A stretch of DNA of 64,000 bases from Acidianus ambivalens. Its GTDB lineage: Archaea > Thermoproteota > Thermoprotei_A > Sulfolobales > Sulfolobaceae. Both the position numbers and the translations under genes were made by a program. The DNA lies in assembly GCF_009729015.1 (NCBI RefSeq), contig NZ_CP045482.1, positions 1,980,001 through 2,044,000 on the forward strand, given 5' to 3'. This document shows positions 21,281-30,567 of this stretch, piece by piece (position 1 is the stretch's first letter; each line of letters opens with the position of its first letter). The notes under the pieces are model-generated. The model made no database searches and was not told where the DNA came from. It was given only the letters and a program-made list of their open reading frames with translations.

Positions 21281-21984
21281 AAATTTTACTAATGGAATTT
21301 ATTGGATATAAAGAATGGACAGAAAGTTTAGGTTACGATAGAGAATGGAAAATACAAGATATACAGTCTAGTATATATAAGGTTGTAAATGACGAAATAT
21401 CAAGAGTTGGAGGGTTCGCATTACCAGTAAGATACGACGGCTTAATAATTTTAGCCGACGGAATACCTAACAAGCATTTACTAGAAATTTATACTAAGGT
21501 TAAAGAGATTTCACCTACTAAAATTAATGCATGCATAGGTTATGGTAAAACTCCTAGAGAAGCTGAAATAAACGCACATAACTGCATACTAAATTCTTTA
21601 TCAGATGAACCTAAGTTTAGTATAATTCATGACGAGAATGTAGTTGCATGCCACTTTGATTATAATAATTTTACATCATTAACACATGAATTATCATTCT
21701 ATGCAGCTTATATGAGAGTAATGAGACTTTACTCTAAACTATCTGAGTCTATATATGATTTTGGTGGAATTAGCCAATATTTAGGAGGAGACAATATGAT
21801 AGCGTTCATTGATGAGGATACTCTAGATAAAATTATCAAAATTGTCGAAAATATGGACGAAATAAAAGTAGGAATAGGAATAGGTAAAAATGCGAGATCC
21901 GCTATGGCAGGAGCAACCAGAGCTTTAGATGAAATAAGGAGCAAAAGGGAAGATAAGTGGAAAATTGTAAAGTTCTCAACGTAA
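21277..21984 (+). CDS. gch3: GTP cyclohydrolase III
   Basis: The archaeal enzyme opens GTP but keeps the formyl group, giving the formylamino-pyrimidine nucleotide that starts archaeal riboflavin synthesis. The 235 residues show two cyclase-like halves with 'GYKEWTESLGYDREWKIQ' near the N-terminus and the metal/nucleotide motif 'QYLGGDNMIAF' in the second half. It overlaps ribH (4 bases) and the amidohydrolase gene (28 bases). Because its product still carries formyl, a deformylase must act next; see the neighbouring amidohydrolase. Confidence 0.92.
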   Translation: MKILLMEFIGYKEWTESLGYDREWKIQDIQSSIYKVVNDEISRVGGFALPVRYDGLIILADGIPNKHLLEIYTKVKEISPTKINACIGYGKTPREAEINAHNCILNSLSDEPKFSIIHDENVVACHFDYNNFTSLTHELSFYAAYMRVMRLYSKLSESIYDFGGISQYLGGDNMIAFIDEDTLDKIIKIVENMDEIKVGIGIGKNARSAMAGATRALDEIRSKREDKWKIVKFST

Positions 21985-23078
21985 GGAAGGTACTTATAGG
22001 GGAGGACCTAGAAGTTAAAGACAATGTTAACATTGAAATATGTAATGGATATATCACACATATAGGTAATGGATTTTCGAGTAATGCGGAGAGCTTTACT
22101 AACGGAATTGCTATACCATCACTCGTAAACTCTCATGTCCACATGCTAGATTACGCATTTCCAGAAATAGGAATAGATAAAACGATAAAAGAACTTGTAG
22201 GAGATCCTAATAGCTTAAAATACGAATTATTATCAAAGCAAAATGAGAAAGATTTAATAAACTTTTCATTAAACTTTATTTCTAATTCGATAAATTTTGG
22301 AGTAACAACTGTAACTGACTTTAGGGAATTAGGTATTTTGGGTAGCAAAATAGCTCTCAACATAAAAAGAAAATTAAAAGGAATAAATTATATTATTTTA
22401 GGTAGATTAGAGAAAAATGAATTTAACGATAAAAATCTAGTACATCTAGCAGAAATTGATGACGGCTTCGGTGTATCAAGTATTTCAACGTACTCACCAG
22501 AAGAACTAATGAAAATAAGTGAAATATTTAAAAATAAAATTAAAGCTGCACATATTTCTGAAACTTTGAAACAGAATTTAAAGAAAGATCTAGAATTTTT
22601 CATGAAATATTTAAGACCAAATCTTATAATTCATGGAACTTGGCTTTCAGATGATGAGCTATTAATACTAAAAGAGAAAAACGTTAGTCTAGTTCTTTGC
22701 CCTAGAAGTAATTTATGGTTCTCTACAGGGATACCTAGGATTGCTAGTGCAATAAAACTTGGAGTTAACATACTATTGGGTACAGATAACGCTGCATGGC
22801 TATCTCCAAATTTATGGAAAGAAATGGAGTTAGCTTTGCTAATATCTAGACTTCAAGATCCTTTAAGTAATTATTCTAAGGAAATATTAAAAGCGGCAAC
22901 AGTAAATGCAAGATTATTTGGAACAAATAAAATAGATGAAGGAGAAAAATCAAATTTTATAATAATTGAAGGAGAGAAAACAGGAATTTTAAGAGCACAT
23001 GACATATATTCGGCTATAATAAAAAGGGGCTCGGAAGGAAATATTACATACGCGGAGCAACCCAGAATATTAGCATAG
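21957..23078 (+). CDS. Amidohydrolase (chlorohydrolase/ATZ-like), last gene of the riboflavin operon
   Basis: This 373-residue metal-dependent hydrolase has the amidohydrolase ligands visible: 'NSHVHML' (His60, His62), 'AAHISE' (His199), 'IIHGTW' (His226) and 'LLGTDNAAW' (Asp277). This mononuclear pattern resembles aminohydrolases that deaminate or hydrolyse ring amides. It starts with GTG 21957 inside gch3, preceded by GGGAAG, so it is coupled to that gene. Its place after GTP cyclohydrolase III suggests it may supply one of the two steps not seen here: removal of the formyl group (ArfB role) or pyrimidine deamination. That is inference from context. Confidence 0.85.
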   Translation: MENCKVLNVRKVLIGEDLEVKDNVNIEICNGYITHIGNGFSSNAESFTNGIAIPSLVNSHVHMLDYAFPEIGIDKTIKELVGDPNSLKYELLSKQNEKDLINFSLNFISNSINFGVTTVTDFRELGILGSKIALNIKRKLKGINYIILGRLEKNEFNDKNLVHLAEIDDGFGVSSISTYSPEELMKISEIFKNKIKAAHISETLKQNLKKDLEFFMKYLRPNLIIHGTWLSDDELLILKEKNVSLVLCPRSNLWFSTGIPRIASAIKLGVNILLGTDNAAWLSPNLWKEMELALLISRLQDPLSNYSKEILKAATVNARLFGTNKIDEGEKSNFIIIEGEKTGILRAHDIYSAIIKRGSEGNITYAEQPRILA

Positions 23079-23790
23079 CTCCTTTATCTGTAGAAGCCTC
23101 AACTTTCATTGGTAGATTATTGCCAAAACTTAATTTTAATGTATCAGTAAAGCTACTTGCTGTAGCCACAGTTTTTAATACTTCTAGGCTATACACTGCT
23201 TTAGCACTACTTTCTATGCTAACTTCTTTTAAAGGCTGATCTTTTTTAAGAATAGCTTTATAGCTTTTTCCAGACTCCTCGGTAGATATAGTAACTTCCT
23301 CCCCTTCTGCGGAGAACTCAACTTCTTCTCCTATTTCTGAGGCGTCGCTTATTATTGTTTTTAGAATATCACCTTCAAACACTATAGATACCGGTAATTT
23401 TACGTTAGGTTCTTTTAACACTTGTGGCTCTCCTTTTTCAGCTTTTAAATTCATTGTACTCCTAGTTCCAGATTTTTCATCCCTAATAGTAATTTTAACT
23501 CCATAATCTGTCTCAGAGATTTCGATTGAAGAGTTCTTTGATTTAGCCTTACTAAGTACTTTCTTAAGATCAGAAATGGTAATCTTTAATGATAGAGGTT
23601 TTTCTATTTCATAATCATCTAAAACATCTTTTGGAATATTTATAACTCCCATAAGAACTTTATCGTCAGTCAAATGCTTAGCTACTACTCCGTCTTCTGT
23701 TAAATTTAATATTGGAGAATCGACTAATTTTGACATTGCTGTTATTAATCTATAAAAATCTAATGAACTCCCATATACTACCTTAAACAC
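23044..23790 (-). CDS. pcn: DNA polymerase sliding clamp PCNA, PCNA1-type subunit
   Basis: This second PCNA (248 residues) begins MFKVVYGSSLDFYRL and carries 'EDGVVAKHLTDDKVLMGVIN', 'IRDEKSGTRSTMNLKAEKG', 'LSFGNNLPMKVEA' and the end 'MLIFWVAPRM'. These match PCNA1 of the Sulfolobus heterotrimer as I recall it. It starts with GTG 23790 after GAGGAGTGAG, two bases downstream of rpo13. Its 3' end overlaps the convergent amidohydrolase by 35 bases. PCNA2 is not in this window. Confidence 0.92.
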   Translation of the reverse strand: MFKVVYGSSLDFYRLITAMSKLVDSPILNLTEDGVVAKHLTDDKVLMGVINIPKDVLDDYEIEKPLSLKITISDLKKVLSKAKSKNSSIEISETDYGVKITIRDEKSGTRSTMNLKAEKGEPQVLKEPNVKLPVSIVFEGDILKTIISDASEIGEEVEFSAEGEEVTISTEESGKSYKAILKKDQPLKEVSIESSAKAVYSLEVLKTVATASSFTDTLKLSFGNNLPMKVEASTDKGAMLIFWVAPRM

Positions 23791-23791
23791 C

Positions 23792-24085
23792 TCACTCCTC
23801 CTCTTCTTCTTTTACTTTTGTTTTCTTAGATTTAGTAGTTTTCTTTCTTGCAGTCTTTTTCTTTTGCGAATTGGCTAATTCTTCGTAATTTTCTTCAAAT
23901 AATTTTTTAGCCTGTTCAATAGTAATTTTACCAGCTATTAATTCATCCCATACCTCAGTATTCTTCATTAATAATTCTATATCTTGTAAAGTTAGTGCAG
24001 GTAACTCTTCTTCCTCTTCCTCGGTCTTTTCTTCCTTTTCCTCCTTTGGTTCTTCTTCCTCCTTATTCTCGTAATCGTCTGACAT
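23792..24085 (-). CDS. rpo13: RNA polymerase subunit Rpo13
   Basis: Rpo13 is a small RNA polymerase subunit known from Sulfolobales that binds near the downstream DNA channel. The 97 residues show an acidic disordered N-terminus (runs of E). The core helices read 'LTLQDIELLMKNTEVWDELI' and 'KITIEQAKKLFEENYEEL', and a lysine-rich tail follows. This order matches the characterised subunit closely. It lies between the HerA-like ATPase gene (8 bases upstream) and PCNA1 on the same strand and is a strong lineage marker. Confidence 0.92.
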   Translation of the reverse strand: MSDDYENKEEEEPKEEKEEKTEEEEEELPALTLQDIELLMKNTEVWDELIAGKITIEQAKKLFEENYEELANSQKKKTARKKTTKSKKTKVKEEEEE

Positions 24086-24093
24086 AATCTCAC

Positions 24094-25755
24094 CTAATTT
24101 GAACGAACCAAAATTATTTCATCCCGCAATATATCTCTTGTTATAATTAAACCCCTTTCTAACTTCGGTAAACTATTATAAATAGCTTTAAATATATCTG
24201 GATCTTGCCCTCCTATTAATCTACTTATAAAATCAATCTCTGTAGGATCAACAATATTTAAAGCAAAGACATATGAAGTATTTGGAATAAGTTTCCTCAC
24301 ATATTCTATAGACTGTGATATTAATATAAATCCAAAACCAAATTTTCTACTCTCCGCAAAAAGCCTCTCCATTAATTGCTCCCCACTTTCCTTAGATAGT
24401 ATAAAAGGAGCCTCATCGATTACTATCATTTTCCTAAAATTAGATTGTCCAGAGATATACATAAATGCTAGGATGGATCTTAAGATAGTTTCAATTATAA
24501 CGTATTTTATTTCTGGAATTGTAACTTTTGAAAAATCTAACACATAGTCATCAATTATTAGATCATAAAGATTTATTGAATTATCCATGAATGTATTAGT
24601 TGCTAGAAAATAAATATATGGCTCTAAAGATTGAATTTTGTTAAGTTCTTGTGACGTCGTAACTAGTTTTTTCTTCTTCTCAAGTAGCATTAATACATCT
24701 CTAAAATTCGGCGGAGGTAAATTCCAAGTCCTTTCATCATCTTCAAATATGCCTTTTTCCCCGTATGCGTCTACAATAATGTTTGAAAGATCAATAGTTT
24801 GCAAGCTACCTAAATTAAAAATAGATTTTATCATATATGCAACTTCTAACGCCCTTTGCCTCGGAGATTGACCAAATAGAGACAAAGGATTAATTGATAT
24901 TTTAGAAACATCTATCCTCTTTGCATTTACGTCGTATTCTCCATGAATATCGAAAATAAGGAAACGAAAATTTCCCCTCCTTATTATATTCTTAGCTAAA
25001 TGGGACTTGCCAGATCCGCTCCCTCCAACTATTATTATATTAAAATTTTTATTTCCCTCTAGATTAATATAAAATTTGGACTTATATGAAACCCATTTAT
25101 AATTACTGTTAGTCGATATTTTGGATGAAGAAAACGAAGCTCTCTTTAGTATACCTATTATTTCGCCTATACAAATTCCTTTTTCTTCTCTATTTGAGCC
25201 AATTTGAGACATTACATAAGGCAAAAAAATCCAACTTGACAATATTAGAGGAGAATCTTCCTTCTTACCTGAAATTAACAGCAAAAGAAAAGCAATAAAG
25301 CTACCTATCAGAAGTAATTGACTATAATATATATATAAATAAATTATTATTGCAAAAATAAGAAATACTAAGGGTATCAAAATCGTGTAAAAATTAAAGG
25401 TAATATTTATTTTCTTCAGAGATGATAAAAATTCGTCATCATATTTTCTCCTTATAATTAATCCAAAGAATAGAGCAGTTGCTAATCCCATACTGTATGG
25501 AAATAAAATGTAAATATTGACTAAATTCGTATAATTAAGAATATCTATCAGCGATAGTACGGATAAAAAATAAACCAATGATACTATAATTGACCCAAAC
25601 AGAATATACGATAAAATGGCGTCAACAAAAAGGGATACAAAAATACCGAAGCTAATGTAAACAGATCCTAACGGATAGCCTGCTAAAATAAGTCTAGGTA
25701 AAATCAAACCTAGTATTACTATAGTCAAAAATATTCCATGCCTAATTTCTTGCAT
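24094..25755 (-). CDS. Membrane-anchored HerA/VirB4-like ATPase
   Basis: About the first 165 of 553 residues form several transmembrane helices (for example 'GIFLTIVILGLILPRLILAG' and 'LIPLVFLIFAIIIYLYIYYS'). A cytoplasmic HerA/FtsK-superfamily ATPase follows with P-loop 'VGGSGSGKSHL' (about residues 243-253), 'FDIHGEYDV' and Walker B 'MIVIDEAPFIL'. Soluble HerA works with NurA in DNA end resection; a membrane-anchored version suggests DNA or protein translocation across, or tethering to, the membrane. The substrate is unknown. It diverges from the Lhr-type helicase and precedes rpo13 and PCNA1. Confidence 0.75.
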   Translation of the reverse strand: MQEIRHGIFLTIVILGLILPRLILAGYPLGSVYISFGIFVSLFVDAILSYILFGSIIVSLVYFLSVLSLIDILNYTNLVNIYILFPYSMGLATALFFGLIIRRKYDDEFLSSLKKINITFNFYTILIPLVFLIFAIIIYLYIYYSQLLLIGSFIAFLLLLISGKKEDSPLILSSWIFLPYVMSQIGSNREEKGICIGEIIGILKRASFSSSKISTNSNYKWVSYKSKFYINLEGNKNFNIIIVGGSGSGKSHLAKNIIRRGNFRFLIFDIHGEYDVNAKRIDVSKISINPLSLFGQSPRQRALEVAYMIKSIFNLGSLQTIDLSNIIVDAYGEKGIFEDDERTWNLPPPNFRDVLMLLEKKKKLVTTSQELNKIQSLEPYIYFLATNTFMDNSINLYDLIIDDYVLDFSKVTIPEIKYVIIETILRSILAFMYISGQSNFRKMIVIDEAPFILSKESGEQLMERLFAESRKFGFGFILISQSIEYVRKLIPNTSYVFALNIVDPTEIDFISRLIGGQDPDIFKAIYNSLPKLERGLIITRDILRDEIILVRSN

Positions 25756-25793
25756 ACTCTTATTACCTCATAACTGCCATTATTAACTTGTTA

Positions 25794-28517
25794 ATGCAGG
25801 AAGATCTAGTTTTTGTTGATAATCTAAGAAAGCTCGGCTATGAAAAACTTACTCCAATACAAAAATTAGCAATCCCTATAATTCTAAAGGGAAATAATAC
25901 TTTAATAATAGCTCCAACAGGTTATGGAAAAACTGAAGCTGCAATAATACCAATTTTCTACAGAATTTTTGCTTCAAGACCACAAGAGATTTCTACATTA
26001 TATATAACTCCACTTAAAGCATTAAATAGAGACCTGGAATCAAGACTAAAGAGACTTGGTGAAGCCTTCGGAATAAGCATAAAGACTAGGCACGGAGATA
26101 CGACTCCGAAAGAAAGAAAAGAAATTGTCGAAAAGCCTCCGGACGTTCTTATAACTACGCCTGAAAGCTTGCAATATATAATACTAAATGAGTTTTATAG
26201 AAAATATTTCGCAAATTTAAGATGGATAATAATTGACGAACTACAGGAAATGTTAGATGAAAAAAGAGGATACGAGCTTTCGGTAGTTTTACAAAGACTT
26301 AAAAGAGTCATAAAAGGAACTCCACAAATAATAGGAATTTCTGCTACAATAGGAAATATAGAATTAGCGAAAAAATATCTAGATATAAACGGCAACGTAG
26401 AAGTTGTAAAAATAGATGCAACAAAAGAAATGGAATTAAAATTGCTAATTCCAAGACCTAACGATGATATAAAAAATCTCGCATTAAAAGAAGGACTTGA
26501 TATAATCCTAACTGCTAGACTTAACGAAATAAGTAAAATAATTAAAGAGAACAAACCAGTTCTAATTTTCACAAACACTAGAGAGACTGCAGAATTCCTT
26601 GCTAACAAACTTCAATCAATGTTCAACCTAAATATTGCAACTCATCACGGATCTCTATATAGAGATGTTAGAATAAATGTAGAAAAAGATTTTAAAGAAG
26701 GAAAGTTAGACGCAATAGTTGCAACTTCTAGCTTAGAATTAGGAATAGATATAGGTATAATATCACTTGTAATACAATATATGTCTCCTAAGCAAGTTAT
26801 TAGATTACTACAAAGAATAGGAAGAAGCGGTCATTCACTTTACAAAAAAGCTAAAGGCGTGATCATACCATCAAATTACCTCTTTGATATCCTAGAATGT
26901 GAGGCACTAATAGAAGAAGTAGGAAATTATTTAGAGAAACCATCCTATGAAGAAAACCCATTAGACGTCTTAGCTCGCCAAATTGCAGGAATGATTCTCG
27001 AAGGGTATGATGATAAAAAAGAGATCCTTCAAATAATTAGAAATTCAGTTTATTTTGCTAATTTAAAAGAAGAGGAATTAGATAGCGTAATATCTCTATT
27101 AGAATCTGAGAGAATAATTAAAATCAAAGATGACGGAAAGCTCTCTCCTTCCTCAAGAACTTGGAAATACTATTACCAAGTTAACATGATACCTGACTCT
27201 ATAAGATCTTATGACGTAATAGAAGTATCGAGTAATACAAAGATAGGAAAACTTGACGAGGATTTTGTAGTCATGCTAGATGAGGACTCAATATTCATTT
27301 TAGGAGGAAAACTCTGGAAGGTGATCTCAATAGAAGATAATAAAGTAATTGTAGAAAAAGCCTCTTTAAAGGAAGGAATCTTGCCAAGTTGGTTTGGAGA
27401 ATCAATACCAGTAGAGAAGGAAATAGCCAAGAAGGTATTCAAAAATTTAGAAAAATACATGAAAGAAAGTTCTCCTTACGAAGAAGTCAATGAAAAACTA
27501 GAAAAATATAAGGCAAAAGGTTATCCAGAGCTCAAAAGCAACGAGATTATAGTAGAGATAATAGGACAAAATAAGGATCTTGCTGTAATTTTATCTCCTT
27601 TCGGAAGTAAAGGAAATAATACTTTGGGAGCAGTAATATCTTTTATCCTGTCCAGAATTAGTGGTATAAAAGTAACATATAGAAACGATCCATATCACAT
27701 AGTCCTTGCATCTATGACTCCCATATCAAGAGAAATGATAGAAAAAGCAATAAAGATAATTAGATCACTAAGTGAGAGAGAAGTAATAGAAATAGTAAGC
27801 AACGCAATAAAGGAAAGCCCGCAGTTCAAATGGCAATTATTAATAGAAGCAGAAAGATTTGGTGCTATAGATCTAAATTCAGATATCCAAGTGAGCAGTA
27901 CATTGCTCAAAGCATTTACAGATACAATAGTCGGCCAAGAGGCAGTAAAGGAAATGACGGTAAAATACCACGACCTAAGCATTTTTGAAGAATTAAAACA
28001 TTGCTCCTGGAATATTTTGGAAGTTCCAGAACCTTCACCTTTATCACAAGATTTTCTAGATAGACTTCTAGCCTTCACCACGGAATCCAACTCAGCTATG
28101 TTAGAAATATTCAAAAGAAGACTCCTTTCAAAGGATGTGAAAGTATTATGCATAATGTGCGGATGGAATGAGATAGTTAGTATAAGAAATGTACCGGATA
28201 AATGCCCTAAATGTAATTCTGTTTTCCTAGCAGTTACTACTCCAGATGATAAAAATAGTCCAGAAATAATAAGGAAAGTACTTAAGGGAGAAAAATTAAA
28301 GAGGCTCGAAAGTAAGAAACTTGAGGAATTAAGGACAATATCTTCACTCTTCTCAAGGTATGGAAAATACGCATTCGTCGCCCTAGCAGTTCCAGGAGTA
28401 GGACCTTCAAACGCTGGTAGAGTCCTTAGTAAATTATCTGATGGAGAAGAAAAATTTTACCTTGCTCTCATAGAAGAGGAGAAAAAGTTCCTCAGAAACA
28501 GTAAATATTGGAAATAG
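25794..28517 (+). CDS. Lhr-type superfamily 2 DNA/RNA helicase
   Basis: This is a 907-residue helicase with Q-motif 'YEKLTPIQKLAIPII', Walker A 'APTGYGKTEA', motif II 'DELQEM' (DExH variant), motif III 'ISATIG' and motif VI 'QRIGRSGHS'. The long C-terminal region holds a zinc-finger-like CxxC pair ('CIMCGW', 'CPKC') and a helix-hairpin-helix-like end ('VPGVGPSNAGRVLSKL'). This fits archaeal Lhr-family helicases implicated in DNA repair or RNA metabolism; the subclass is not certain. The ATG at 25794 is preferred over an in-frame TTG at 25788. It diverges from the HerA-like gene. Confidence 0.85.
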   Translation: MQEDLVFVDNLRKLGYEKLTPIQKLAIPIILKGNNTLIIAPTGYGKTEAAIIPIFYRIFASRPQEISTLYITPLKALNRDLESRLKRLGEAFGISIKTRHGDTTPKERKEIVEKPPDVLITTPESLQYIILNEFYRKYFANLRWIIIDELQEMLDEKRGYELSVVLQRLKRVIKGTPQIIGISATIGNIELAKKYLDINGNVEVVKIDATKEMELKLLIPRPNDDIKNLALKEGLDIILTARLNEISKIIKENKPVLIFTNTRETAEFLANKLQSMFNLNIATHHGSLYRDVRINVEKDFKEGKLDAIVATSSLELGIDIGIISLVIQYMSPKQVIRLLQRIGRSGHSLYKKAKGVIIPSNYLFDILECEALIEEVGNYLEKPSYEENPLDVLARQIAGMILEGYDDKKEILQIIRNSVYFANLKEEELDSVISLLESERIIKIKDDGKLSPSSRTWKYYYQVNMIPDSIRSYDVIEVSSNTKIGKLDEDFVVMLDEDSIFILGGKLWKVISIEDNKVIVEKASLKEGILPSWFGESIPVEKEIAKKVFKNLEKYMKESSPYEEVNEKLEKYKAKGYPELKSNEIIVEIIGQNKDLAVILSPFGSKGNNTLGAVISFILSRISGIKVTYRNDPYHIVLASMTPISREMIEKAIKIIRSLSEREVIEIVSNAIKESPQFKWQLLIEAERFGAIDLNSDIQVSSTLLKAFTDTIVGQEAVKEMTVKYHDLSIFEELKHCSWNILEVPEPSPLSQDFLDRLLAFTTESNSAMLEIFKRRLLSKDVKVLCIMCGWNEIVSIRNVPDKCPKCNSVFLAVTTPDDKNSPEIIRKVLKGEKLKRLESKKLEELRTISSLFSRYGKYAFVALAVPGVGPSNAGRVLSKLSDGEEKFYLALIEEEKKFLRNSKYWK

Positions 28518-28536
28518 ATGGTAAATTAAAGGTAAG

Positions 28537-28546
28537 TTTTAAATTA
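28537..28546 (+). promoter_or_regulatory. TATA box of the rpl14e-cbf5 operon
   Basis: 'TTTTAAATTA' lies 28-37 bases before the rpl14e ATG (28574), in the 56-base gap after the helicase gene. The spacing predicts a nearly leaderless start for the rpl14e-cbf5-methyltransferase transcript. Confidence 0.55.
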
Positions 28547-28573
28547 TAGGCATAAAGTTTCTTTTAGATTACA

Positions 28574-28864
28574 ATGCCCGCAATTGAAGTTGGCAGAATA
28601 TGCGTAAAAACTAGAGGAAAAGATGCAGGTAAAAAATGCGTTATAGTTGATATTATAGATAATAACTTTGTATTAGTAACTGGACCTAAGAAAATAACTG
28701 GAGTAAAAAGAAAAAGGTCTAACATTCTACACTTAGAGCCAACTGACAAAAAAATAGATATCCAAAAAGGAGCATCAGACGACGAAGTAGAAAAGAAATT
28801 ACAAGAGGCAGGATTAACTGGCTTTATGAAAGAAAAGGTAAAGATAAAGATACCAGTGATTTAA
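28574..28864 (+). CDS. rpl14e: Large ribosomal subunit protein eL14
   Basis: The 96 residues show the KOW-like fold of archaeal eL14: 'EVGRICVKTRGKDAGKKCVI', 'VDIIDNNFVLVTGPKKITGV' and 'KRKRSNILHLEPT'. The short C-terminal helix is typical of archaeal members. The stop abuts the cbf5 ATG without spacing (TAAATG), an arrangement conserved with cbf5 in archaea. Confidence 0.94.
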   Translation: MPAIEVGRICVKTRGKDAGKKCVIVDIIDNNFVLVTGPKKITGVKRKRSNILHLEPTDKKIDIQKGASDDEVEKKLQEAGLTGFMKEKVKIKIPVI

Positions 28865-29892
28865 ATGATTTTTTATGATTTTATATATAAGATAGATAAT
28901 TTTTGTGGATATAATAATCCATGGAATATAAAGAAAGAAGTCCAAACGTCGGACAAGTACGGCTTCTTTGCAGATAAAAGACCTATAGAAGAGTTAATAA
29001 AAAATTCAATAATAAACCTAGATAAACCTCCAGGACCAACTAGCCACGAAGTAGCCTTTTGGATTAAGAAAATGTTTAACCTCAGCAAAGTAGGTCATGG
29101 CGGGACCCTAGAGCCCTAAAAGGGCGGGGTAACCCCAAAGTATCTGGAGTATTACCTATAGGACTAGAAAACGCTACAAAACTAATGACCTATATAACTA
29201 AAGCTGGAAAAGAATACATCTGCGTAATGGAAACTCACGAGAAAGTTGATTTATCTATAGTTAAAAAAATTGCAGAGGAATTTAAAGGAACAATTTACCA
29301 GCGGCCACCTGTTAGATCCTCAGTAAAGAGAAGATTAAGGACTAGGAAAGTCTTTGACATTGAAGTACTAGAAGGAAAAGATGACAAACTATTTTTACTA
29401 AGAATCTCGTCAGAGCCAGGAACTTACATGAGAAAAATATGCCATGATATGGGAATAATTTTAGGTACAGGGGCGCACATGAGAGAATTAAGGAGAATAA
29501 GATCTGGAATATTCACTGAAAGTGGACTATTTACCTTACAGGAAGTTTCTGAAGCATTATACATGTGGAAAAACTGCAAGGACGAGACTGATCTAAGGAA
29601 AATATTACTCCCCATGGAGATAGGTCTTTGCGGAATACCAAAAATTATCTTAGATGATAATGCAGTTAACGCGATAGCTTATGGAGCAACTGCAAACGTC
29701 CCAGGAATAGTAGCATATCAAAACTTCAAGAAAGGTGACTTAGTAGGTTTAATAACGTTAAAGGGAGAAGGAGTAGCAATAGGCAAGGCATTAGTTGATT
29801 CTGACAATATACAGCAAATGAAAAAAGGAGAAGTAATAAAACCTAATAGAATTCTAATAAAAAGAGATGTTTATCCAAGGGCTTGGAAATGA
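28865..29892 (+). CDS. cbf5: tRNA/rRNA pseudouridine synthase Cbf5, gene interrupted by a 20-nt intron
   Basis: Cbf5 is the catalytic subunit of H/ACA RNPs and also makes Psi55 in tRNA. The genomic frame stops at 29117-29119 right after 'GHGGTLEP' and resumes in another frame from 29132. Removing 29112-29131 (or, equivalently, 29113-29132) gives 'GGTLDPKVSGVLPIG', restoring the catalytic Asp. The joined product is 335 residues with a TruB-like catalytic domain and a C-terminal PUA domain ('KGEVIKPNRILIKRDVYPRA'). Introns in crenarchaeal cbf5 genes, removed by the tRNA splicing endonuclease, are established. The start abuts rpl14e, and the stop overlaps the methyltransferase start (ATGA). Confidence 0.94.
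29112..29131 (+). other. Archaeal BHB intron in cbf5
   Basis: Folding by eye gives a bulge-helix-bulge motif. The inner helix is GCCCT/AGGGC (29113-29117 with 29121-29125, AAA loop). The central 4-bp helix is CCCT/GGGG (29106-29109 with 29126-29129, one U-G pair). The 3-nt bulges are AGA (29110-29112) and TAA (29130-29132). The outer helix is GGG/CCC (29102-29104 with 29134-29136). Cleavage after the second bulge base removes 20 nt. The junction is ambiguous by one base because 29112 and 29132 are both A; the mRNA product is the same. The split falls inside the catalytic Asp codon. Confidence 0.88.
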
Positions 29893-30443
29893 GAGAATTT
29901 TACATTGTAAATGATGTAGTAGACGGTATTCCTCTATCGTTAGTAAGCCACCCAGGCTTATTCTCAAAGAAAAAAATAGATTTAGGTACTAGAACTTTCC
30001 TAGAAAACCTAATAATTCCACAACAAGGAACAGTAGTAGACTTAGGTTGCGGATATGGTGTAATAGGAATTTTTATAGCACTTAAAAACGAAAACCTAAA
30101 AGTCTACATGCTTGATATAAATCCGTTAGCCATAGCTACAGCAAAGATGAACGTGGAAAGGTACAATTTACAAAACCGCGTAATAGTAATGAAAAGCGAC
30201 GTGCTTTCTGCACTTCAGGAAAAAGTTGACGCAATATATTCAAACCCCCCTCTGTCAAAAGGAGTAGATTTTCTACAAAAATTTGCAGAACAATCTGCAG
30301 AAAAACTCAAAAAAGGCGGATTTATTCAAATAGTCGTTTATAAAGGAGAAAATAACGTGATAAAAATATTTTCTAACTATTTTTCCGATATAAAAGTAAT
30401 TAAAAGAAGCAAAGGCTACTCTATTATAGTAGTTAATAATTAA
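29889..30443 (+). CDS. SAM-dependent methyltransferase, RsmC-like
   Basis: This is a small 184-residue class I methyltransferase. The SAM motif is 'VVDLGCGYGVIGIF', motif II 'KVYMLDINPLAIATAKMN', and the catalytic motif 'SNPPLSKG' (NPP type, amino-group methylation). The N-terminal 'GLFSKKKIDLGTRTFLEN' is typical of archaeal RsmC-like proteins that probably methylate guanine N2 in rRNA or tRNA; the exact target is unknown. The ATG at 29889 overlaps the cbf5 stop, linking it to an RNA-modification operon. tRNA-Ser(UGA) follows 24 bases downstream. Confidence 0.85.
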   Translation: MREFYIVNDVVDGIPLSLVSHPGLFSKKKIDLGTRTFLENLIIPQQGTVVDLGCGYGVIGIFIALKNENLKVYMLDINPLAIATAKMNVERYNLQNRVIVMKSDVLSALQEKVDAIYSNPPLSKGVDFLQKFAEQSAEKLKKGGFIQIVVYKGENNVIKIFSNYFSDIKVIKRSKGYSIIVVNN

Positions 30444-30467
30444 AACTCTCATGGTAATTTTATAATT

Positions 30468-30567
<100 letters not shown>

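Noticed and set aside
28865..29892. cbf5 as a pseudogene or sequencing frameshift.
   Set aside because: Removal of a precise BHB-structured 20-nt segment restores both frame and the catalytic Asp, and introns at this gene are established in crenarchaea.
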